From Flavobacterium sp. BFFFF2 (GTDB lineage: Bacteria > Bacteroidota > Bacteroidia > Flavobacteriales > Flavobacteriaceae): a stretch of DNA of 64,000 nt. Made by a program: the position numbers and the translations under genes. The notes beneath the pieces were generated by a model that was not told the origin of the DNA, ran no database searches, and was given only the letters and a program-made list of their open reading frames with translations. Within the stretch, counting starts at the first letter, position 1; each line of letters begins with the position of its first letter. Shown here in pieces: positions 9,641-18,100 of the stretch. The DNA is taken from contig NKJD01000012.1 of assembly GCA_002256385.1 (NCBI GenBank), forward strand, positions 1-64,000. Direction: 5' to 3'.

Positions 9641-9667
9641 CTAAAATATAATTTAGACAAAGCTAAA
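9641..9667. promoter_or_regulatory. Candidate MntR/DtxR operator: three half-sites at 11-bp spacing
   Basis: Three 5-bp half-sites alternate in orientation: CTAAA at 9641, TTTAG at 9652 and CTAAA at 9663, each start 11 bp from the last. They form two overlapping dyads, CTAAAATATAATTTAG (9641-9656) and TTTAGACAAAGCTAAA (9652-9667). The second covers the receptor's -7 element. A DtxR-family regulator is encoded two genes away, which makes it the natural candidate binder. Confidence 0.55.
9658..9665 (-). promoter_or_regulatory. Candidate -7 element for the TonB-dependent receptor
   Basis: Minus-strand TAGCTTTG matches TAnnTTTG, 19 bases upstream of the receptor ATG. It lies wholly inside the dyad at 9652-9667, so binding there would block the promoter. 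Confidence 0.55.
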
Positions 9668-9692
9668 AAATATTTTATTCATTAATAAATTT

Positions 9693-9700
9693 TATATTTG
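9693..9700 (+). promoter_or_regulatory. Candidate -7 element for the Nramp-regulator operon
   Basis: TATATTTG matches TAnnTTTG, 18 bases upstream of the ATG at 9719. The in-frame TTG at 9698 lies within this element, which supports the ATG at 9719 as the real start. Confidence 0.55.
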
Positions 9701-9718
9701 TTTTTTAAAAGTTTCAGC

Positions 9719-11590
9719 ATGTCAAAATCACTTGAAGAAGTTCACGGTTCCATTGGTGTTGATCCAAAAGCAAAAGGTTTCCGTGCAATATTGGCTTTTT
9801 TTGGACCGGCCTACATGATCAGTGTGGGCTATATGGATCCAGGCAATTGGGCGACTGATTTGGCTGGGGGCAGTCAATTTGGCTATGCACTTTTGTGGGT
9901 ATTGGCCATGAGTAATGCCATGGCATTGTTGTTGCAATCGTTAAGTGCCCGATTGGGGGTAGTTACCCAACACGATTTGGCGCAAGCCTCTCGAGAATCT
10001 TATCCGAAAAACATTACCATTATACTGTATGTTTTAGCTGAGGTGGCGATTGCGGCTTGTGATTTGGCCGAAGTTTTAGGAATGGCGATTGGCTTGCATT
10101 TGTTAACAGGCTGTTCTCTATTGGTTGGGGTTTTATTTACTGTTTTAGATACTTTTTTGTTGCTGTTTTTAATCAATAAAGGAATCCGTAAAATGGAAGC
10201 CTTCATCATTGCACTCATTGCCATTATTGGCTGCTCTTTTGTGTTTGAACTCTATGTGGCGCAGCCAGACTTGAATGAAATTGCGCTGGGTTTTATACCG
10301 AGCTTACCCAATGACGCTGCCTTATATATTGCCATAGGGATTATTGGCGCCACGGTGATGCCACATAATTTGTATTTGCATTCATCTTTGGTACAAACAC
10401 GCAGAGTAGTTCCGACCACCGAGGGGATTCGCAGGGCTTTGAAATATAATTTTTATGATAGTTTTATTGCCTTGAATTTGGCTTTTTTTGTCAATGCAGC
10501 CATTTTAATATTAGCTGCCAGTGCTTTTTTTAATCGAGGCATGTTTGAGGTAGCCGAAATCCAAGATGCCCACCGATTATTAGCCCCCTTATTGGGTTCA
10601 ACTTGGGCACCTATTTTATTCGCTGTGGCATTAATTGCTGCTGGGCAAAGTTCCACCATTACCGGAACCTTGGCGGGTCAAATTATAATGGAAGGATATT
10701 TAAATTTGCGAATCCAACCTTGGGTTCGAAGAATTATTACTAGGCTCATTGCTATTGTACCAGCCGTTTTTGCTATTGTTTTTATGGGCGATCAGGCTGT
10801 TGGTAAATTGTTGATTTTCAGTCAAGTTATATTAAGTATCCAATTGGGTTTTGCCATCATACCTCTCATTCATTTTGTAAGTGATCCACTTAAGATGAAG
10901 GGTTTTGAAATTAAGGGGCTCATTAAATTTTTATCTTGGTTGGTGGCTTTTATCATCGTTGGTTTAAATCTTAAATTGGTGTATGAAGAACTATTAACCT
11001 TTTCTGCTCAACCAAACATATCTGTTATGATTATCATATTGGTTTGGTTATTTGCCATTGGATTGGTTGGTTTGTTGTTTTATTTAATTGTAAAGCCATT
11101 ATTCAAACCAATGGAAACAGCAATTGATAATCATTCTCCGCATTTACCTGCGCTGTTGTCAAGTCATGTGACCAATCAGAAAAGGCAGTGTTTTGCCATT
11201 ACCGTTGATTTTTCAGATGCAGACGAAAAAGCAATTCATTACGCTTTAGATTTGGGCGGAAAGCAGGCCCAATATTTGCTTATACATGTGGTGGAATCAG
11301 TTGGAGCCATTGTATATGGCAACAGTATACAAGATCATGAGACACATGTTGATGAGCAATTATTAAAATCATACCAAACACAATTAAGAGCTTTAGGCTA
11401 TCAGGTAGACATAAAATTAGGATATGGTAATCCAAAACAAGCTTTAGTTCAAATTGTAAATAGTTCAAATTGTGACATTCTTGTAATGGGCACACATGGA
11501 CACAAGGGAATTAAAGATTGGGTTTTTGGGACGACAGTAAATAGAATTAGACACCGAGTTCAAATCCCTGTTTTATTAATAAACAAGTAG
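9719..11590 (+). CDS. Nramp-family divalent metal transporter fused to a UspA domain
   Basis: Inner-membrane proton-coupled importer of Mn2+/Fe2+ with a cytoplasmic universal stress protein domain, 623 residues. The Nramp part (about 1-470) has the metal-site motif DPGNW in the first membrane helix (SVGYMDPGNWATDLAGG) and MPHNLYLHSSLVQTR in the sixth, as in the family. After a short linker comes a USP domain (about 485-623) with the phosphate-loop pattern MGTHGHKGIKDWVFGTT near its end, suggesting ATP binding. The ATG at 9719 is chosen over an upstream TTG (9698) that overlaps the -7 element. The gene is followed after 6 bases by the DtxR-type regulator and is divergent from the receptor. Manganese is the likeliest metal but iron is possible. 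Confidence 0.93.
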   Translation: MSKSLEEVHGSIGVDPKAKGFRAILAFFGPAYMISVGYMDPGNWATDLAGGSQFGYALLWVLAMSNAMALLLQSLSARLGVVTQHDLAQASRESYPKNITIILYVLAEVAIAACDLAEVLGMAIGLHLLTGCSLLVGVLFTVLDTFLLLFLINKGIRKMEAFIIALIAIIGCSFVFELYVAQPDLNEIALGFIPSLPNDAALYIAIGIIGATVMPHNLYLHSSLVQTRRVVPTTEGIRRALKYNFYDSFIALNLAFFVNAAILILAASAFFNRGMFEVAEIQDAHRLLAPLLGSTWAPILFAVALIAAGQSSTITGTLAGQIIMEGYLNLRIQPWVRRIITRLIAIVPAVFAIVFMGDQAVGKLLIFSQVILSIQLGFAIIPLIHFVSDPLKMKGFEIKGLIKFLSWLVAFIIVGLNLKLVYEELLTFSAQPNISVMIIILVWLFAIGLVGLLFYLIVKPLFKPMETAIDNHSPHLPALLSSHVTNQKRQCFAITVDFSDADEKAIHYALDLGGKQAQYLLIHVVESVGAIVYGNSIQDHETHVDEQLLKSYQTQLRALGYQVDIKLGYGNPKQALVQIVNSSNCDILVMGTHGHKGIKDWVFGTTVNRIRHRVQIPVLLINK

Positions 11591-11596
11591 TTCTAT

Positions 11597-12250
11597 ATGA
11601 CTCAGTCTGAAGAAAATTACCTCAAAGCCATTTATTATTTGTCGCAGCATGTAATGGCAGAAATTACTACCAATGCAATTGCCGCTAAAATGGAAACCAA
11701 GGCTGCATCTGTTACAGATATGATTAAGAAGTTAAGAAATAAAAGCTTAGTTATCTATGAGCGTTATCAAGGGGTGCAATTAACAGAATTAGGCATTTTA
11801 GAAGCGCGTAAAATTATTAGAAAGCACCGATTGTGGGAATGTTTTTTGGTAAATACTTTGAAGTTCTCCTGGGATGAGGTTCATGACATGGCTGAACAAT
11901 TAGAACATATTCAATCTGAAATCTTAATTTCACGTTTAGACGAATTTTTAAATTTTCCAACGCATGATCCGCATGGTGATCCCATCCCAGATGCATTAGG
12001 AAACATGTCTGAAATAAACCAAATGATTTTGTCAGATCTTAAAATTAATGAAACATCACAAGTAATGGGCGTTAAAGATTCTTCTGCTTCTTTTCTGCAG
12101 TTTTTATCTAAAATGAACATTGGTTTGGGTTCAACAATTAAGGTAATCAATGTTTTTGCATTTGATGATTCTATGGAAGTTGAAATTGACAACAAACATC
12201 TGATATTATCCTCAAAAGTTTCATCCTGTTTGTTGGTGAAGAAGATTTAA
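11597..12250 (+). CDS. DtxR/MntR-family metal-dependent transcriptional regulator
   Basis: A 217-residue regulator with the DtxR family layout. An N-terminal winged helix-turn-helix (TQSEENYLKAIYYLSQ.., TNAIAAKMETKAASVTDMIKKLRNKSLVIYERYQGVQLTELG) is followed by the metal-binding dimerisation region (RKHRLWECFLVNTLKFSWDEVHDMAEQLEHI, then FPTHDPHGDPIPD) and a C-terminal SH3-like FeoA domain. The family represses metal uptake genes when Mn2+ or Fe2+ is bound. It starts 6 bases after the Nramp gene, so the two are one transcription unit and the regulator probably autoregulates. I infer Mn2+ sensing from context; the residues that discriminate Mn from Fe were not resolved by eye. Confidence 0.9.
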   Translation: MTQSEENYLKAIYYLSQHVMAEITTNAIAAKMETKAASVTDMIKKLRNKSLVIYERYQGVQLTELGILEARKIIRKHRLWECFLVNTLKFSWDEVHDMAEQLEHIQSEILISRLDEFLNFPTHDPHGDPIPDALGNMSEINQMILSDLKINETSQVMGVKDSSASFLQFLSKMNIGLGSTIKVINVFAFDDSMEVEIDNKHLILSSKVSSCLLVKKI

Positions 12251-12291
12251 AAAAAAACCCTTACACTTATAAAAGGTAAGGGTTTTTTTCT
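12251..12291. terminator. Bidirectional terminator between the metal operon and the OmpA gene
   Basis: The stem AACCCTTAC/GTAAGGGTT is flanked by an A-run on the left and a T-run on the right. It starts at the stop codon of the regulator and lies 16 bases from the convergent OmpA-family gene, so it can serve both. Confidence 0.85.
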
Positions 12292-12306
12292 TTTTTAATC
12301 AATTAA

Positions 12307-14172
12307 TTATTTTACAATCAAGAATTCACAACGGCGGTTTTTAGAAAAATCATCTTCGGTACAGTTTTCTTTACAATCTACCAAAGGCTCAGATTCACCC
12401 ATTCCTTTACCTGTAATTCTATTTTCACTTATGCCTTTAGAGATCACATATTGAACACAAGCTTTAGCTCTTTTGTCTGAGAGTAACATGTTATAAGTGT
12501 CACTTCCTCTATTGTCAGTATGGGCTTTTACAAGTAAGACCATCTCAGGGTTTTTGATTAAAACCTGAACGAGTCTATCAAGTTCAGCTGCACCTGATTC
12601 AGTTACATTGCTTTTGTCATATTCAAAGTAAATGTCATTTAGCACCACTTTTTCTGGAGTAATGATCACTTCAATTGGTTGCAACGCAATACCTAATTTC
12701 TTCTCGCCATTTTTAGCTTTATCTAAGGTAGCAATGGCACTATCATAGCCACCTTTACTTGCTTGAACACTAAAATCTTTATCGCAATCTAAACGAAATT
12801 TAGCATGACCATCATTATCTGACATTTCAGTTGCTACTACATTTTTCTTTTCATCTACAATGGAAACTTTTGCATCAGCTAAAATTTTACCAGTTTTTGC
12901 ATCAGTAATTTTCGCAATTAAATCAACACCACAAACAGGAATCGCTCTGAACAAGTCATCATTTCCATTTCGGTTACTTGCAAAATAACCGACATTTGAC
13001 TTTTCGTTAAAACTAAATGAAAAATCATCTTTTTCAGTATTAACAGGACTTCCGAGGTTTGTAGCCGTTTTGTCTTTTGCTAAATTGATTTTAAAAACAT
13101 CCAATCCGCCTAAACCTTGCTTCCCTGAAGACGCAAAATATAATGTTACATTATCATCTGCAATAAAAGGGAAACTTTCAGTACCTTCAGAATTTACTTT
13201 TGATCCTAAATTCTCAGGAGTGCCATAAGTACCATCGCCATTAATTGCAATTTTCCAAATGTCAATTCCACCCAAGCCCCCAGGCATGTTAGATGTAAAG
13301 TACAATGTTTTTCCGTCGCGCGTTACACTTGGATTACTGAATGAATAGTCGTTGTTGTTGAATGGTAAAGCTTTAATGTTTGTAAATGCAGTGCCATCTT
13401 TTTGAGCAACATACAAATGGTTTCTACCTAATTGAACATTGTTTTTTTTGTCCTTGATGAATTCTTTATCTCTGAAACTATCACTTGTAAAATATACTTT
13501 TCTTCCGTCACCTGTTATAGAAATAGGCCCATCATGACGTTTATTGTTTAAGTCACCAACTGGCAACGGATTTGTAACGGTGCCATCGTCATTAATGTCC
13601 GAACGATAAATGTCTAAGAAAGGTTCTTTTGTCCAGCCATAATCTCTTCTCGAATTATTTCTTGCAGAAACAAAATACAAAACCTTATGATCAGCAATAG
13701 GCGCAAAGTCGGTTTTGTCGCTATTAACACTCAAAGATTCAACGTTGAATTTCTTCTCTTTAGTCAACAGTTGAGTTGAAAAGTTTGGAGTTGATAGAAA
13801 TGCAACAGATCTTGAATCAGACGGCATTTTTTGAGCGAAAATTTTCATTTGAGCATTTGACTCCTCATATTTTCCGAGTGATTTCAGCATTTGAGCATAT
13901 CTGTAATACGTTTCAGCGTCTTGATCTGTTTGAACAAGCAGCGCGTACCATTTTACGGATTCAGTCGGATTAAACATGTTGTAATAGGCATCTCCAAGCT
14001 GTTTGATAACATAATTGCCTCCCTTGCCATTGTCAGCTAATTTCTGATAAGCAGCAACAGCTTTTACGTACTCATAACGGTTATAAAGCTTGTCAGCATC
14101 AATAGTCTCCTTTGTTTGGGCTTGACCCAAATACGCACAAAGTAATAGAATTGTGATATATATATTTTTCAT
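12307..14172 (-). CDS. TPR/PD40/OmpA-family outer-membrane protein (PorE-like)
   Basis: A 621-residue envelope protein. The ATG at 14172 opens a signal peptide (MKNIYITILLLCAYLGQAQ); an in-frame TTG at 14181 is rejected. The order is: TPR-like repeats (about 20-110), WD40-like PD40 beta-propeller repeats (VLYFVSARN, KVYFTSDS, TLYFTSNMPGGLGGIDIW, TLYFASSGKQGLGGLDVF, VGYFASNRNGNDDLF), a carboxypeptidase-regulatory-like domain (VDLIAKITDAKTGKILADAKV) and a C-terminal OmpA peptidoglycan-binding domain (IYFEYDKSNV.., LVKAHTDNRGSDTYNMLLSDKRA). This is the layout of the T9SS-associated PorE type. It closes the adhesin operon, 18 bases after the PorP/SprF-like gene, and probably anchors a complex of adhesin and outer-membrane partner to the cell wall. 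Role is inference. Confidence 0.9.
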   Translation of the reverse strand: MKNIYITILLLCAYLGQAQTKETIDADKLYNRYEYVKAVAAYQKLADNGKGGNYVIKQLGDAYYNMFNPTESVKWYALLVQTDQDAETYYRYAQMLKSLGKYEESNAQMKIFAQKMPSDSRSVAFLSTPNFSTQLLTKEKKFNVESLSVNSDKTDFAPIADHKVLYFVSARNNSRRDYGWTKEPFLDIYRSDINDDGTVTNPLPVGDLNNKRHDGPISITGDGRKVYFTSDSFRDKEFIKDKKNNVQLGRNHLYVAQKDGTAFTNIKALPFNNNDYSFSNPSVTRDGKTLYFTSNMPGGLGGIDIWKIAINGDGTYGTPENLGSKVNSEGTESFPFIADDNVTLYFASSGKQGLGGLDVFKINLAKDKTATNLGSPVNTEKDDFSFSFNEKSNVGYFASNRNGNDDLFRAIPVCGVDLIAKITDAKTGKILADAKVSIVDEKKNVVATEMSDNDGHAKFRLDCDKDFSVQASKGGYDSAIATLDKAKNGEKKLGIALQPIEVIITPEKVVLNDIYFEYDKSNVTESGAAELDRLVQVLIKNPEMVLLVKAHTDNRGSDTYNMLLSDKRAKACVQYVISKGISENRITGKGMGESEPLVDCKENCTEDDFSKNRRCEFLIVK

Positions 14173-14190
14173 TTTAAACAAGTTTATGCG

Positions 14191-15108
14191 TTAGAAATAA
14201 CGTGGTGACTGAGAAACTTTTTTCGGGAAATTCAAATCAAACAAAAGAATAACTTCATGCGATGATGGCGTCGAAATCTTTAAATCTGAATAAATTTGAT
14301 CGTAAGCATATCCAATTCTTAAACCAGGTGAAATGGCATAATTTACCATTAAGCCATAAGAGTCTTGTCGTCGGAAGGTCGCTCCTAATTCAAATACATT
14401 ATTGAACATAAAATTGGTTGATAAATCAATGGAGGCGGGTGTACCAAAAGCAGTTTTAATCATGGCAAATGGTTTAAACTTCACTTTTTCATTAAGATCA
14501 AATACATAACCTCCAGTTAAAAAGTAATGCTGAACAGACGAACCAAATTGTTTTCCGTTATAGTCTAAATAATAACTACTTTTCATGTTTGGAATAGAGA
14601 AAGCAACATAATATTTGTTGGTATAATAAAATAAACCTGAACCAAAATTTAATAAAGTTCTGTTGCTATTTTGTCCAAAAGCGTCGTCATTTAAGTCGGG
14701 TACATTATTGTATACTTCGTCTCGTAATCCGGCTTTATGCATGGTTACACCTGCTTTTAGACCAAATGCCAAATGATGTTCACCTCCCAAATCTAAAGTG
14801 TATGAGAAATCACCATACACATTGTTTTCAGAAACCGGCCCAAGTCTATCTGTAACTACAGATAGACCTAAACCTACTTTTTTCCCAACAGGACTGTGAA
14901 TAAAAAAAGTACCTGTTGTAGGAGCTCCTTCCAAGTCAACCCATTGCTTGCGGTAAAGTACTCCGCCAGTCAAATTTTCTTTTGAGCCAGCATACGCAGG
15001 ATTAATAACACTCATATTATACATGTATTGTGTATAATGTGGATTTTGTTGAGCGTTACCTTTTAGTGCAAAGCAAGAGATAATTGCCGCTATAAATATT
15101 TTTTTCAT
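14191..15108 (-). CDS. PorP/SprF-family type IX secretion outer-membrane protein
   Basis: A 305-residue outer-membrane beta-barrel with a signal peptide (MKKIFIAAIISCFALKGNAQ). The family signature follows directly: QQNPHYTQYMYNMSVINPAYAGSK, with GVLYRKQWVDLEGAPTT next. In the best studied flavobacterium the relative SprF is needed to deliver the adhesin SprB to the surface and sits just downstream of its gene. Here the gene likewise lies 27 bases downstream of a giant T9SS type-B protein, so the two are probably a dedicated pair. It may be the secretion partner or surface anchor of that adhesin. Confidence 0.92.
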   Translation of the reverse strand: MKKIFIAAIISCFALKGNAQQNPHYTQYMYNMSVINPAYAGSKENLTGGVLYRKQWVDLEGAPTTGTFFIHSPVGKKVGLGLSVVTDRLGPVSENNVYGDFSYTLDLGGEHHLAFGLKAGVTMHKAGLRDEVYNNVPDLNDDAFGQNSNRTLLNFGSGLFYYTNKYYVAFSIPNMKSSYYLDYNGKQFGSSVQHYFLTGGYVFDLNEKVKFKPFAMIKTAFGTPASIDLSTNFMFNNVFELGATFRRQDSYGLMVNYAISPGLRIGYAYDQIYSDLKISTPSSHEVILLFDLNFPKKVSQSPRYF

Positions 15109-15135
15109 GTTTCTTAACAGTTTTTACGTGTTCAA

Positions 15136-18100
15136 TTAATTCTGACGACTAATATAAATCCAACCTGATTTTGATCCTCCCCCATATTGTTCTATCATAA
15201 AGAAATAGGTTCCATCTGGAAGCTCACTTCCGCCGTCAGTTTGTCCACCCCATTCATCAGTGTAGTTTGATTTTGAATATACTTTTAATCCGTAACGGTT
15301 AAAAATACTCAAGTTCTGAACATTTTGTCCTCTCAAGTCAAAAGTGTCATTTTTACCGTCATTATTTGGTGAAATCCCTTTTTGAGTGGTACAAGAAATA
15401 TTACTTGCGTTGAAGGAGTCATTTTTAGTACAGCCATTATAAACTACGCTTACACTATATATTCCAGCAGTAGGTGCTGTGATTGAATCTCCAGAACCTG
15501 CACCTGACCCTCCAAAGGTCCAACTTATCGCTGATGTGGCAGGATCAAAAGAACTATTATTTACATTCAAGTTCAATTTATATGTGATTCCATCGCAGCC
15601 TCCTGTAACGGTATAACTAATTGGTGTTTTTATTACAAATGGGATAGTTGTAGATCCTGCATCGCGACATGCGTTAATATAATCTGCAGTTAAGCTGTAA
15701 GTTACATCATAGGATCCAGGGGTATTGCTGCTGGCAACAATACTACCAGTAGCAGAGTCTATTGTCAACCCGCCTGTTGCTGTATAGGTACCACCAGGCG
15801 TTAACGGAGTTGTATTTGGTCTTGGTAAACTTGGAGTTGCTAAATCTGGACATACAGGAGTACTAATATACATAAAACTTGTATTCGGAGTTGTTGGCGC
15901 ATTTATGGTTACATTAAATGTGCTTGAACCAGCAGCAGTACAAGTAACAGGGTTTTCAATTACACTGTAATTAATGGCAAAAGGTCCGCCAGCCGCATTG
16001 GAAGTAGGGAATACACCAGTGCTTGGATTTATCACAAAAAATCCATTTGAACTAAATTGACCTCCACCCGTAAAGTTTGGATTGGGCACTGGCGTTATAT
16101 CAACACTTGGTGTCGCTTTACAGATTGAAAGTGGATATGAAAATGCAGTTACTGGCGTTTTCAGCGATTTGATTACAACAGTTGCATTTGAAGTTGCTGC
16201 TGCTGTACATGTCAATCCACCAATTTCAGGTAAAGTATACACTACTTGATAGCTTTGTCCTGTTACTGATCCTTGAGAACCTTGCACATTGATCACCCCA
16301 TCAGTTGATCCAATTGATAATCCCAACGGTGCGCTAAAACTACCACCAGAAGTAAGTCCGCTGGTAATTGGTGTTAAAGAAGGCGAATTAGTTATCTGAC
16401 AAACAGGTGAAGTATAACTGAAAGTTGTATTAGGTTGTGTTAAAGCTTTAATTTCTAATGTTTCAGTGTGCGTACTTCTCGAATAACAATTAGAACCTTG
16501 ATCTTCAGCCAATGTGTAGGTGATGGTATAATTTCCAGCGTCAGAAGCAGCTATATTCACATTGCCAGCACTATCAATTGATAGTACAGCATTTGTTGGA
16601 ACTGCGGTATAGGTAAATATTCCTCCAGTTACAAATGTCGAAGCATATCTTGTTAGTAAAATACCAGGGTTAACTGCACTTGTTTTACAAACAGAAGTTT
16701 GGTCATAATGGAATACAGAGTCCCGATTGGTAATTGAATAAATGTTGAAAGTAAAATCAAAATCCCCAGCTAACACAGTCCCTTGAGCATCCACATGATA
16801 ATGTATCGTGTATTGACCAGCTAATGACTGACTCACATTTATGTCTCCAGTAACCGGATCGATTGATAAGTTTGCAGCATTTGCCGAAGTTACTGAATAA
16901 ACACCCCCTGTAACAAAAGTTGAATTTGTTGGTATTGGACTTATTGTTCCGCCAACTAATTTACAAATGTCTTGGTAAGAAAATGCTGTATCAGGTGCGT
17001 TTGCTGGTAAAATGTGTAATTCAAATTCATAATCTCCACCACCAATACAACCATTTCCTGAGTTATCAGCATTTACGTTGTATTTGATATGATAAGTTCC
17101 AATAACTGAACCAGCAACATCAACCACACCGGTATTTGTGCCAATTATTAAGTTTCCTTGATTTGCAGGTACTGTGTAATAAGTAAATGTGCCCCCCGTA
17201 GTATAATTGTTTACGAATTGCGGAGCAATTGGTAAAACACCAGGTGTTTGATATACAGGATCTGGGTAGGTAAAAGTTAAAACGGCTGGAGTCTGCGCGT
17301 TAACTGTAATTATAAACTGGGCACTGTTTGCTGCAATACAATTAGTGGGATTATCGGCCACAGAATAAGTTACCGTATAAATTCCTGGTTGTGAAGCGCT
17401 CACGTTGATTTCTCCCGTTGTTGGATTATAATTTAAGCCTGATGGAGTTGAGGAGTAGGTGCCTCCATTTGTAAATAATGGCACTTTTATGGGGCTAAGA
17501 TTAGCGGCAGTTGCATATATACAAACTGGTGTAGTATATGAAAAGCCTACAGTTGCTAATGTGCCCGGATCTTCAATTTTAAAATCAAATGTACTAATGC
17601 TTTCTGCTGCACAATTGGCTAAATCTTCAGCAATTTTGTACTGAATTTTATAAATTCCAGCAGATGTCGTGGAAATATTTGAAATAACGCCTGTAGTAGT
17701 ATCCAAAGTTAGTAAAGAGCTATTTGAACTAATGCAGCTAAATGTTCCTCCTGCAGTAAAAGCGGCAGGTGAACTAGTTGTGGCGCTCAATTTACATACA
17801 GGTGAAGTCGGATATGCAATCGTTGAAACTGGAGTGGTTGGTTCCTTAATCAAAATAGTTTGTTGGAAAGGAGTCGAACAATTCGTTGTTCCTGTTGGCA
17901 ATGTATAAGTAACAGTATAAGAAACACCAGCCGCAGTAGCAGTAGAATTTGCTACATTGATAACACCCGTGCCCGCATCAATTACCAAACCAGCTGGGGT
18001 AGCGGTATAAGTACCTCCACTCACAAAGTCTGGGTTTGTATTTGTAACGGGTGTCACAGAAGGGTTTGCTGCGTTTTTACAAACAGAAGCTGGTAAAGTA

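Noticed and set aside
9698..9718. TTG start of the Nramp gene
   Set aside because: It overlaps the -7 element TATATTTG; the ATG at 9719 is better placed.
17459..18096. Antisense open frames within the adhesin gene
   Set aside because: They follow from the Thr/Ser/Gly-rich codon composition of the adhesin, have no family-like sequence and no promoter.
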